In this document: positions 6,991-14,149 of the stretch, in pieces
Layout: the number at the start of each line of letters is the position of its first letter
How positions within the stretch are numbered: position 1 is the first letter of the stretch
Origin: an uncultured bacterium
GTDB lineage: Bacteria; Bacillota; Clostridia; Lachnospirales; Lachnospiraceae
Direction of reading: 5' to 3'
Assembly: GCA_947651225.1 (NCBI GenBank)
Contig: CANSYK010000014.1
Span: 1 to 64,000, forward strand
Length of the DNA: 64,000 nucleotides
Translations under genes and position numbers: made by a program
Notes under the pieces: generated by a model
Told to the model about the DNA's origin: nothing
Databases searched by the model: none
What the model saw: the letters and a program-made list of their open reading frames with translations, nothing else

Positions 6991-7842
6991 TTACAATTCC
7001 TGATTCGCATGTTCCAACGCATATTGAGCTGTTTTGACAGCATCCTCCAAAGTATCCGTTGCTGCCAGAAAACCATTTGGATGGCAGAAACGCAAGCCTG
7101 CAATGCCGCTCATCAATGGAAGCTGCTCTGCTTCAGCTCCCCACCACTCCTTTGGAAAGCTACAGACCAAAGAACTGTCCTCCATACTGACCGGAACCCC
7201 CTGAACACTGTAACCACCACGATTAGAAGGATACACTGCAAACTGATAAGAACTGCCAACCACTCCCTGCTTCCATGGAACATAAACTGGCATCACTAAG
7301 ATTGTTCCGTTTGATTCTTCCATTGCTTTTTCCAGAACTGCTTTTCCTCGCTGCATTCCCTCTAACATCTGAAAATGATTCCGCAAAATCGTTTCTGCAA
7401 ATTCCTCTGCCTTCCAGAAACATTCATCATAAGATACTTCGGAATCCCAGCCCGGATTAAACTCACTGATAATTTTTGCCAGAACATTATCACAACCTGT
7501 ATTGTCCGATTCATCTAATGGCTGAATAAACTCCGTATCAAACTTCTGCGCTTCCTTCTCGTCTGCCAGTTCACTCCCAAACGCTCTCCAGAGCAGTCCA
7601 AAAGCAGCATACGCACAACCATTATCACGATATTCCTTGTCCCTTTGATGATGGTCAAACTCGCCTCTTCCAATATCATACACAATGCCATCAAATTCCT
7701 CTGGCACTTCAAACCCACGGTCTATTTGAATTTTGGGATTTAAAATCCGCAACAGCGCCGTAGCAAACACATCATCTGAATGAAATTTTCCTCCATGTGT
7801 AAATCCCTTATCCGGCACAATTCTCTTTTCCAATTCTTCCAT
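6991..7842 (-). CDS. MYG1-family (UPF0160) metal-dependent protein
   Basis: 283 aa, shorter than eukaryotic MYG1. Typical motifs: GGKFHSDDVFATALL near the N-terminus, YDIGRGEFDHHQRD (His-His metal site), ASP-rich DESDNTGCDN, and a C-terminal FCHPNGFLAA. MYG1 proteins resemble DHH phosphoesterases and eukaryotic members are 3'-5' RNA exonucleases; the bacterial role is unknown. The start lies 3 nt after the icd stop, so the two genes are almost certainly cotranscribed and coupled. Its 3' end comes within 90 bp of the sigK start, so readthrough into sigK is possible. The family call is solid. Confidence 0.85.
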   Translation of the reverse strand: MEELEKRIVPDKGFTHGGKFHSDDVFATALLRILNPKIQIDRGFEVPEEFDGIVYDIGRGEFDHHQRDKEYRDNGCAYAAFGLLWRAFGSELADEKEAQKFDTEFIQPLDESDNTGCDNVLAKIISEFNPGWDSEVSYDECFWKAEEFAETILRNHFQMLEGMQRGKAVLEKAMEESNGTILVMPVYVPWKQGVVGSSYQFAVYPSNRGGYSVQGVPVSMEDSSLVCSFPKEWWGAEAEQLPLMSGIAGLRFCHPNGFLAATDTLEDAVKTAQYALEHANQEL

Positions 7843-7845
7843 CCT

Positions 7846-9054
7846 TTACATCATACCTTCTAATGTCTCACGAATCGCCTTGATGAACTGCTCACTGTTT
7901 AATGCTGTCACTTCCTTTAAGCTTGTAATCTGAGTTAAATCCTTAGTCATTTTACCAGATTCGATTGTTCCAAGAGTTGCCTTTTCCAGTTTATCCGCAA
8001 ATTCACATAATTCTGGAATATTATCAAGCTCCCCTCTTTTGCGGAGCGCCCCACTCCACGCAAAAATAGTAGCTACAGAATTCGTTGATGTTTCTTCTCC
8101 ATTTAAATGTTTGTAATAATGTCTCTGAACAGTTCCATGCGCTGCTTCATATTCATATACTCCATCTGGAGACACCAGTACAGACGTCATCATAGCAAGT
8201 GAACCACAGGCGGAAGACACCATATCGCTCATTACATCGCCATCATAATTCTTACATGCCCAGATAAATCCGCCTTTCGCTTTCATTACACGGGCAACTG
8301 CATCATCAATTAAAGTATAGAAATATTCAATGCCTGCCGCATCAAATTTCTCTTTGTATTCCTTATCAAAAATATCCTGAAAAATATCCTTGAAATTGTG
8401 GTCATATATTTTTGATATCGTATCTTTTGTAGCAAACCACAAATCCTGCTTAATATCCAAAGCATAACTAAAGCAGGCTCTTGCAAAGCTTTCAATGGAT
8501 TTATCCATATTGTGGATTCCCTGTATAATTCCAGACCCTTCAAATTCCTGAATTGTCTTGCGGATTTCCTGCCCATCCTCACCTGTAAATACAAGTTCTG
8601 CCTTTCCAGCACCAGGAACCTTGATTTCTGTATTTTTATATACATCACCATAGGCATGTCTTGCCAATGTAATCGGCTTTTCCCAGTTCTTCACACATGG
8701 CTCGATTCCCTTGACCTGAATCGGCGCACGGAATACCGTTCCATCCAATGCGGCACGGATCGTTCCATTTGGCGACTTCCACATTTCCTTTAAGTTGTAT
8801 TCTGTCATTCTTGCTGCATTTGGTGTAATCGTAGCACACTTTACCGCAACACCATACTTTTTTGTCGCCTCTGCTGAATCAACCGTGACCTGATCATCTG
8901 TTTCATTGCGATGCTCCAAACCTAAATCATAATACTCCGTCTTTAAATCAATATATGGAATCAGAAGCTCATCCTTGATCATCTGCCAGAGAATACGTGT
9001 CATCTCATCCCCATCCATCTCAACTAACGGTGTCTTCATCTGAATCTTAGCCAT
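7846..9054 (-). CDS. icd: NADP-dependent isocitrate dehydrogenase
   Basis: About 402 aa, homodimeric eukaryote-like type. Key stretches: [15 protein letters not shown] at the N-terminus, [19 protein letters not shown] (isocitrate binding), [13 protein letters not shown] with the metal-binding Asp residues, and [35 protein letters not shown] at the NADP site. It oxidatively decarboxylates isocitrate to 2-oxoglutarate, supplying glutamate synthesis in an anaerobe with a partial TCA cycle. I chose ATG 9054 because GGAGG sits 8 nt before it; an ATG at 9069 overlaps that ribosome site. A promoter is visible upstream and the MYG1-like gene follows after 3 nt. Confidence 0.95.
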   Translation of the reverse strand: MAKIQMKTPLVEMDGDEMTRILWQMIKDELLIPYIDLKTEYYDLGLEHRNETDDQVTVDSAEATKKYGVAVKCATITPNAARMTEYNLKEMWKSPNGTIRAALDGTVFRAPIQVKGIEPCVKNWEKPITLARHAYGDVYKNTEIKVPGAGKAELVFTGEDGQEIRKTIQEFEGSGIIQGIHNMDKSIESFARACFSYALDIKQDLWFATKDTISKIYDHNFKDIFQDIFDKEYKEKFDAAGIEYFYTLIDDAVARVMKAKGGFIWACKNYDGDVMSDMVSSACGSLAMMTSVLVSPDGVYEYEAAHGTVQRHYYKHLNGEETSTNSVATIFAWSGALRKRGELDNIPELCEFADKLEKATLGTIESGKMTKDLTQITSLKEVTALNSEQFIKAIRETLEGMM

Positions 9055-9116
9055 ATCGTTATCCTCCATCTCTCTTTACTGCTCTATTCTTAACCTTTTT
9101 TATCCAAAACAAAACA

Positions 9117-9145
9117 ATCATATCACAATTCCATTGATTTGTGAA
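9117..9145 (-). promoter_or_regulatory. Promoter of icd
   Basis: Minus strand: TTCACA (9140-9145), 17-nt spacer, TATGAT (9117-9122), about 60 nt upstream of the chosen icd start. Confidence 0.6.
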
Positions 9146-9167
9146 CTATTTTGCCGTAAAATAAGAA

Positions 9168-9262
9168 ATCATAAGAAAAACAAAAGCTGCTGTTTTTGCA
9201 GCGACAGACGGCATAGCCGGACGGTTTTTCGCAGGATGTTAAGAATAGCCGTGATTAGTAAC
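9168..9262 (+). repeat. Repeat family A, single-module copy (module 2)
   Basis: Starts at ATCATAAGAAAAACAAAAGC and ends in AATAGCCGTGATTAGTAAC. It corresponds to the second hairpin module of the full copies at 11264 and 26585. The left terminal repeat is missing, and the right one has one mismatch (GATTAG for GAATAG). Confidence 0.75.
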
Positions 9263-9285
9263 AAAATAAAAGGAGGATCTTAGCC

Positions 9286-10209
9286 ATGGCACAAGGCGAA
9301 AGCATGAAAGATTATGAAAAGGAGTTAGACAATTCCTTCCAGATTTTAAAAGATGGTGATATTTTAGATGTAATGATTATCGGCATTTCCGATACAGAGG
9401 CAACGGTTGATTTAAACTATTACACAGAAGGCATTATTCCTCTTGAAGAATGCAGCAATGATCCATCATTTTCTATTAAGAACGATTTAAATATTGGTGA
9501 TCATGTCAAAGCTATGGTCATTGATTCTGAGAGTCCAAGCGGCAATGTAATTCTTTCCATGAGAGAGGCAAATGATATTTTAATCTGGGACGAACTGAAA
9601 GAAGATTACGAGGATGGTACCGTTTTTACTGTTAAAATCATCGAGTCAGTTCCTGCAGGCGTTATCTGCTATGTAAAGGGCATCCGTGCCTTTATTCCCG
9701 CTTCCCAGCTTGCTTTAGAATATGTAGATGATACCGAAAGCTATGTTGGAATGAAATTAGAAGCAGTTATTATCACAGCAGAACCGACTGAAAAGAAACT
9801 GGTACTTTCTGCAAAAATGATTGCGAAAGAGCGTGCCGTTGCTGAAAAGACAAAGAAAATTGGAAGATTAACAGAAGGTGACATTGTAGAAGGCAAAATT
9901 GAACGCATAGAATCCTATGGTGTATTTATCCAAATGGGAGAAGGTTTGTCCGGACTATGCCATATTTCACAGATTACCAACAAATTTATCAAATCCCCAA
10001 AAGAAGTTGTAAAACCTGGCGAAACGGTGAAAGCTAAGATTCTTAAAATAGAGGGTGACCGCATCTCTTTAAGCATCAAGGCATTGGTAGAAGACGAAGC
10101 AGACACTGCCGATAAGGCTTATGAAGTACCAGAAGAATACCGTGTTGACAACAGCGAAACACATGATGAAAGCCCATTCGCAAAACTCTTGCAGGGCATT
10201 AAGTTATAA
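9286..10209 (+). CDS. S1 RNA-binding domain protein, ribosomal protein S1-like
   Basis: 307 aa with three S1 (OB-fold) repeats: DGDILDVMIIGISDTEATVDL, then EDGTVFTVKIIESVPAGVICYVKGIRAFIPASQL, then TEGDIVEGKIERIESYGVFIQMGEGLSGLCHISQI. The third is the most canonical RNA-binding repeat. Proteobacterial S1 has six repeats; Firmicutes usually carry shorter homologues like this. Its likely role is mRNA binding at the ribosome or in RNA turnover. A strong ribosome site (AGGAGG) precedes ATG 9286. Single gene, flanked on both sides by repeat family A copies. Confidence 0.88.
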   Translation: MAQGESMKDYEKELDNSFQILKDGDILDVMIIGISDTEATVDLNYYTEGIIPLEECSNDPSFSIKNDLNIGDHVKAMVIDSESPSGNVILSMREANDILIWDELKEDYEDGTVFTVKIIESVPAGVICYVKGIRAFIPASQLALEYVDDTESYVGMKLEAVIITAEPTEKKLVLSAKMIAKERAVAEKTKKIGRLTEGDIVEGKIERIESYGVFIQMGEGLSGLCHISQITNKFIKSPKEVVKPGETVKAKILKIEGDRISLSIKALVEDEADTADKAYEVPEEYRVDNSETHDESPFAKLLQGIKL

Positions 10210-10224
10210 TCTATATAGCATTCT

Positions 10225-10327
10225 GTTACTATTCACGGCTGGTTTTAGAAAATAGCCACCCTCTTCGTGCTTGCACGTAAGAGGGTGATTATTTTCTAAA
10301 AACTGCCAGTCAATGAATCCGTGCATT
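10225..10327 (+). repeat. Repeat family A, single-module copy (module 1)
   Basis: Begins GTTACTATTCACGGCTGG and contains the TTTTAGAAAATA ... TATTTTCTAAAA hairpin around GCACGTAAGAGGG. The right end is degenerate (TGAATCCGTGCATTAC) and touches the ispF stop codon. On the + strand the hairpin could end transcription from the S1-domain gene. Confidence 0.75.
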
Positions 10328-10868
10328 ACTCTTTCTTTTTACAACCACCACAGGAAGCGCACCCTGCCTCTGCCAAATTTCCTGACATATGTTCATACAT
10401 AGAAGACACCACACAAATCGCTTGCGCAGAAATTCCTTCCCCACTGCCAGTAAAACCAAGCCCTTCTTCCGTCGTCGCCTTCACATTGACCTGATTTTTT
10501 TCAAGTCCCAGTACATCGGCAATATTTTTCTCCATTTCCTCAATATACCCACGCATTTTAGGTTTCTGCGCAATAATCGTAGCATCAATGTTTTCAATTA
10601 TATAGCATTCTTCTTCCAAAAGCCTGCCAACATGTTTTAACAATTCTACACTAGACGCCCCTTTATATTTATCATTAGTATCTGGAAAATGTTTTCCAAT
10701 GTCCCCTAATGCAGCAGCCCCAAGAAGCGCATCCATAATGGCGTGCAGCAAAACATCTGCATCCGAATGTCCCAATAATCCCTTTTCATAAGGAATCCTA
10801 ACTCCACCCAAAATCAAATCTCTGTCTTCAACCAGCTTATGAACGTCATATCCCATTCCTACTCTCAT
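10326..10868 (-). CDS. ispF: 2-C-methyl-D-erythritol 2,4-cyclodiphosphate synthase
   Basis: 180 aa. Zinc-site motif GYDVH at the N-terminus, then [31 protein letters not shown] and the C-terminal [24 protein letters not shown], all diagnostic of IspF. It forms the cyclic diphosphate in the non-mevalonate isoprenoid pathway. The start [10 protein letters not shown] at 10868 is preceded by GGAGA; an ATG at 10880 with AGAGG is equally possible. Unusual: a tail of about 20 residues after the normal end carries [11 protein letters not shown], which looks like a small metal-binding or redox motif. The stop codon touches a family A repeat. Confidence 0.95.
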   Translation of the reverse strand: MRVGMGYDVHKLVEDRDLILGGVRIPYEKGLLGHSDADVLLHAIMDALLGAAALGDIGKHFPDTNDKYKGASSVELLKHVGRLLEEECYIIENIDATIIAQKPKMRGYIEEMEKNIADVLGLEKNQVNVKATTEEGLGFTGSGEGISAQAICVVSSMYEHMSGNLAEAGCASCGGCKKKE

Positions 10869-10963
10869 CACTCTCTCCATTCTGCCGCCTCTCTGCCAGC
10901 AGCATAAACACATTTTATGCCCAAAAAGCGCACCACTATGTTACAACGCAATTTCCTGATAAT

Positions 10964-11001
10964 CAAAAAAACCGTGGAACAAACACACTGTTTGCTCCAC
11001 G
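10964..11001 (-). terminator. Terminator of the tRNA operon
   Basis: Minus strand: CGTGGAGCAAACA...TGTTTGTTCCACG stem followed by seven T residues, 11 nt past the tRNA-Met 3' end. Confidence 0.85.
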
Positions 11002-11011
11002 ACATCTTTAG

Positions 11012-11085
11012 TAGCGGAAAAGGGATTTGAACCCATGACACTACGGGTATGAACCGTATGCTCTAGCCAACTGAGCTATTCCGCC
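11012..11085 (-). tRNA. tRNA-Met (CAT)
   Basis: 74 nt cloverleaf: acceptor GGCGGAA/TTCCGCT with G-U at the first pair, D arm AGCTCAGTTGGCTAGAGC, anticodon loop TTCATAC, T arm GGGTTCAAATCCC, discriminator A. CCA is not encoded. Whether it is elongator Met or an Ile2 (k2C-modified) tRNA cannot be settled by eye. Confidence 0.9.
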
Positions 11086-11110
11086 ATATATTCTATCGCA
11101 TTTCCTTAAA

Positions 11111-11183
11111 TGGGACCTACAGGGCTCGAACCTGTGACCCTCTGCTTGTAAGGCAGATGCTCTCCCAGCTGAGCTAAGATCCC
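11111..11183 (-). tRNA. tRNA-Val (TAC)
   Basis: 73 nt cloverleaf: acceptor GGGATCT/AGGTCCC, D arm AGCTCAGCTGGGAGAGC, anticodon loop CTTACAA (TAC), T arm CAGGTTCGAGCCCTG, discriminator A. CCA is not encoded. It lies 25 nt upstream of tRNA-Met in one transcription unit. Confidence 0.93.
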
Positions 11184-11206
11184 ATAACGCTTCATGCGAC
11201 TTATAC

Positions 11207-11235
11207 AATATATCAAACCTTTCCCAACTTGTCAA
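11207..11235 (-). promoter_or_regulatory. Promoter of the tRNA-Val/tRNA-Met operon
   Basis: Minus strand: TTGACA (11230-11235), 17-nt spacer, TATATT (11207-11212), about 23 nt before the tRNA-Val 5' end. Confidence 0.85.
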
Positions 11236-11263
11236 TCTTTTTTTGACAAAATTTGAAAAATTT

Positions 11264-11457
11264 GTTACTATTCACGGCTAGTTTTAGAAAATAGCCAAAC
11301 TCGTTGTGTTTGCACGTAAGAGGGTGACTATTTTTTAAAACTAGCGGGCGGGCTGTTCTAAACATCATAAGAAAAACAAAATCTGCTGTTTTTGCAGCGC
11401 CAGACGGCATAGCAGATGGTTTTTCGCATGATGTTTAGAATAGCCGTGAATAGTAAC
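11264..11457 (+). repeat. Repeat family A, full copy (MITE-like)
   Basis: 194 bp bounded by perfect 17-bp terminal inverted repeats, GTTACTATTCACGGCTA and TAGCCGTGAATAGTAAC. Inside are two hairpin modules: one around TTTTAGAAAATA/TATTTTTTAAAA, the other bounded by TTCTAAACATCAT and ATGATGTTTAGAA. No ORF. No clear target duplication. Confidence 0.85.
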
Positions 11458-11481
11458 GAAAATATTGTTACAGTTTATCCA

Positions 11482-11509
11482 TTGATTTTTTTTCAAAATC
11501 TTCTATAAT
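11482..11509 (+). promoter_or_regulatory. Promoter of the VanZ-like gene
   Basis: TTGATT, 16-nt spacer, TATAAT. The transcript would carry a leader of about 180 nt before ATG 11699. Confidence 0.6.
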
Positions 11510-11621
11510 TATAACATACATATAGAATTTACTTAAAATCTTATTTTATGCAAATAATATTGAATTGCTGTTCTCACAAACAGAGATTAAGAGTGAAAGA
11601 AAAAAAGAAGAAAGGAAAAAT

Positions 11622-11696
11622 ATGCAAACATAACTTTTACTCTTTGTGTTTGCGCCTCAAATGAAATGCAGATTTTCGCCTGAGGCTTGGTGCAAA
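11622..11696 (+). promoter_or_regulatory. Structured leader with mini-ORF before the VanZ-like gene
   Basis: GAAAGGAAAAAT precedes a 3-codon ORF (ATG CAA ACA TAA, 11622-11633). Then TTTGC-GCCTCA (11649-11659) can pair with TGAGGC (11681-11686) and GCAAA (11692-11696), with a 5-nt bulge. The TGAGG inside this hairpin is the only ribosome-site candidate for ATG 11699, so the structure could gate translation. Not matched to a known riboswitch. Confidence 0.35.
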
Positions 11697-11698
11697 TT

Positions 11699-12583
11699 AT
11701 GAACAAACGCGCAGTCAACATCAGCAGCCTGGTTATCCTTCTGGCATTGCTCTCCCTTATTTTGGAGATATGCCTCTATTACTTTATTCCAGAACATATC
11801 ATTTCGGTCGCTATTGCAGCCCTTATTTCTCTGGGACTTTCACATTTCTTTTTAGAAATGTCACTGGACTATGATTATTGCTTTTTACATGCTGCCTTTA
11901 TGACTATTACATCCCTTGCATTTTGTATCGTTGTCTACCTGATGCAGCCGAACCCATGGATTCAGTATGATTATACGATGTTAGCTTTAATTATTGTCAA
12001 TTGGCTTATTCCATTTGCATACTGCTTTATCCGCGATTTTGTTGACAGAGGACCACGCTTTTCCGACTATCTTTTCTTTTTTCACGGAATGAGCCTGCTT
12101 TTCCTCATTGTATACCTGATTGCAATTGTCAAGCAGCATTTTATTACACCATTACTGCCACCTTATGAAGCAGCAGCATTCGGTGCCCACAACTTTGTTC
12201 CATTTATGGCTACTGGCAGTTACATTGAAAAAGCCCTTTCCAACAATATAGACATAAGCCAGATTATTATCTATATTTTAGAAATGATTTCCTTAGGCAT
12301 TCCATTTGGTTTCTATGCGAAAGTATACTGCAGAAACCTGCCGCTATTGATTCGTATTGCCGTATACCTTTTTGTACCATTCCTGCTGGAAGCCATTCAA
12401 TATCTCACTGGAATTGGGCGTGCTGATATTGATGATTATACACTTTCTATGATTGGGACACTGATTGGTATTATTATCTACCATATTATTTACTCTGTCT
12501 CATATAATGCACATAAGCGAGATTTTCTGGAAGACCGTACCGTTACTAAGAGCTTGCTTTTCCATCTTAACAGTAGCATTTAA
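11699..12583 (+). CDS. VanZ-like multi-pass membrane protein
   Basis: About 294 aa with roughly seven or eight hydrophobic segments, beginning at VNISSLVILLALLSLILEI. The C-terminal part carries the VanZ-type signature: an NFVPF segment, then FLLEAIQYLTGIGRADIDDYTLSMIGTLIGIIIY, matching the E..Q...GR..DIDD....LG..IGY pattern. VanZ proteins are membrane proteins linked to teicoplanin resistance in some organisms; most chromosomal copies have unknown roles. In-frame TTG (11687) and GTG (11690) codons also exist, so the start is uncertain. Single gene with its own promoter and a terminator at 12613-12656. Confidence 0.75.
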   Translation: MNKRAVNISSLVILLALLSLILEICLYYFIPEHIISVAIAALISLGLSHFFLEMSLDYDYCFLHAAFMTITSLAFCIVVYLMQPNPWIQYDYTMLALIIVNWLIPFAYCFIRDFVDRGPRFSDYLFFFHGMSLLFLIVYLIAIVKQHFITPLLPPYEAAAFGAHNFVPFMATGSYIEKALSNNIDISQIIIYILEMISLGIPFGFYAKVYCRNLPLLIRIAVYLFVPFLLEAIQYLTGIGRADIDDYTLSMIGTLIGIIIYHIIYSVSYNAHKRDFLEDRTVTKSLLFHLNSSI

Positions 12584-12612
12584 TTATACAAAAACGGTGT
12601 ATCAGACATAAG

Positions 12613-12656
12613 AAAATGTTAAAAGGCTGCCATTATCGACAGCCTTTTAACATTTT
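12613..12656. terminator. Bidirectional terminator
   Basis: Perfect stem AAAATGTTAAAAGGCTG ... CAGCCTTTTAACATTTT with a 10-nt loop between two converging genes. It also covers the last base of the AI-2E-type permease stop codon. Confidence 0.85.
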
Positions 12657-13788
12657 AATATTTCCTATACTCATTAATATCTGTTGCAAGTATCTTAATT
12701 CCGTTGAAAAATCTATCAAACATACCTTTTTCTTTAAAGGCAATCAATACCATTCCCACTGGTATTCCCAGAATCAACCCTAACATTCCAATCAACCGAT
12801 ATCCAATAAACATGGACAGCAGAGTAGCAAAAGGACTCATGCCAACGCTGTCACCAACCAGCTTCGGCTCTAAGAGCCTGTGTACTAAAAGGCAAATAAC
12901 ATATGCGATTGCTAATATAACCACATTTAAATATTCTCCTGTAATCAGACAATAAATCGCCCATGGCGTTATAATAATACCTGTCCCAAGAAATGGAAGA
13001 AAATCTAAAAAGGCAGTGAGTAATGCTAACAAAGAAGAATACTTTACATGCAGAATCAGTCCGAAAATAATCCATAAAATCACAAAGACAACAATCATAA
13101 TCTGAAAACATGCTTTGATGTATCCCGCCAAAGCACGGAAACAGGCATCCATCGCCATATCCCAGAATTTCTTTATCCCTGGCAGGGTAAGTTTTCTTAT
13201 CTTGCCTTTAATCCATTCTCTTTTTGTTACAAAAAAATAGGACAACATCAGCGTCAATACAGATAAAACAAAACCATCAATCACAGAGCTTGCTACAGAA
13301 CCCACCGTGGAAAGGGCTGAATCACTCAGAGAATTCAAAAAAGAAAATATCATATCATTCAGTTTGCCGTCACCATGAGCCAGTATTTCATCCAAATCCT
13401 CTGGTATAAATTTGAATGATTCGTGAAGCCTCCCCAGTGAACCTTGAAGATTTTCCATGATCTGACTGTAAATTTCCGGTAAATCACCAAGAAGAGAAAA
13501 AACCTGCTGCAGTGTAATCCGAACAACTAAAAAAAGCAGACTTCCAACCAACAACAGTACAAACACTATTACAATTGCCGAGCCATGCTTTCTCATAATC
13601 TTAATCTTATCCTCTAAAAATCCCACCATAGGATTCGCAATGGTCGCAATAATCCATGCAATAATAAGCGGCATAAAAAACTGTATCAGCTTTGGCCCGC
13701 AAATCAATATCAATAATACAGTCCCTGCACTAATTAGCAAATCTACACATATCTTTTTATGCAGTTCTTTTTTTCCTTCATCCCCCAT
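12655..13788 (-). CDS. AI-2E family transporter (PerM/YtvI-type permease)
   Basis: 377 aa. N-terminal pair of membrane helices (VDLLISAGTVLLILI; FFMPLIIAWIIATIANPMVGFLE), then a central extracytoplasmic helical region (LGDLPEIYSQIMENLQGSL), then five or six more helices with the family signature FLGTGIIITPWAIYCLITGEY and the C-terminal VHRLLEPKLVGDSVGMSPFATLLSMFIG. Members have been linked to AI-2 export, Na/H antiport or sporulation (YtvI); the substrate cannot be assigned here. A good ribosome site precedes ATG 13788. Monocistronic. Confidence 0.88.
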   Translation of the reverse strand: MGDEGKKELHKKICVDLLISAGTVLLILICGPKLIQFFMPLIIAWIIATIANPMVGFLEDKIKIMRKHGSAIVIVFVLLLVGSLLFLVVRITLQQVFSLLGDLPEIYSQIMENLQGSLGRLHESFKFIPEDLDEILAHGDGKLNDMIFSFLNSLSDSALSTVGSVASSVIDGFVLSVLTLMLSYFFVTKREWIKGKIRKLTLPGIKKFWDMAMDACFRALAGYIKACFQIMIVVFVILWIIFGLILHVKYSSLLALLTAFLDFLPFLGTGIIITPWAIYCLITGEYLNVVILAIAYVICLLVHRLLEPKLVGDSVGMSPFATLLSMFIGYRLIGMLGLILGIPVGMVLIAFKEKGMFDRFFNGIKILATDINEYRKY

Positions 13789-13842
13789 ATAAAACCTCCA
13801 TCATTCCCCTCTTACCTGTTTATTCACTATTTCTTCTATATC

Positions 13843-13893
13843 GTTTGAAAATTGCTTTTAGGAACTGTCAGTTCCTAAAAGCAATTTTCAAAC
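13843..13893. repeat. 51-bp near-perfect palindrome (repeat family B, short form)
   Basis: Two 25-nt arms (GTTTGAAAATTGCTTTTAGG...CCTAAAAGCAATTTTCAAAC) around a single T, with AGGAACTGTCAGTTCCT at the centre. The outer edge continues as ACACG, like other family B ends. It lies in the 361-bp gap between the permease and the C1 protease. The rest of that gap holds only the protease promoter. Confidence 0.8.
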
Positions 13894-14050
13894 ACGTTCT
13901 GGTCGTTTTACTATAGCATACTTTATATTGGTGTACAATAAATATAACCTTAATTCTTTCTTAGTTTTTCTATAGCGTTACTATTCACAATTTCTTCATA
14001 CTCTTTCTAAAATTTTGCCACTCCCACCCACTATTCTAATAAAAATTAAC

Positions 14051-14079
14051 TTGTTAAAACAGAATATTTCCGATATGAT
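14051..14079 (+). promoter_or_regulatory. Promoter of the C1 protease gene
   Basis: TTGTTA, 17-nt spacer, TATGAT, about 70 nt before ATG 14150. Confidence 0.6.
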
Positions 14080-14149
14080 ATACTATAATGTTATTATTTA
14101 TACTTATGTTATCACTTTAATAATGCATAGCAAAAAGAAAGGATAAAAT

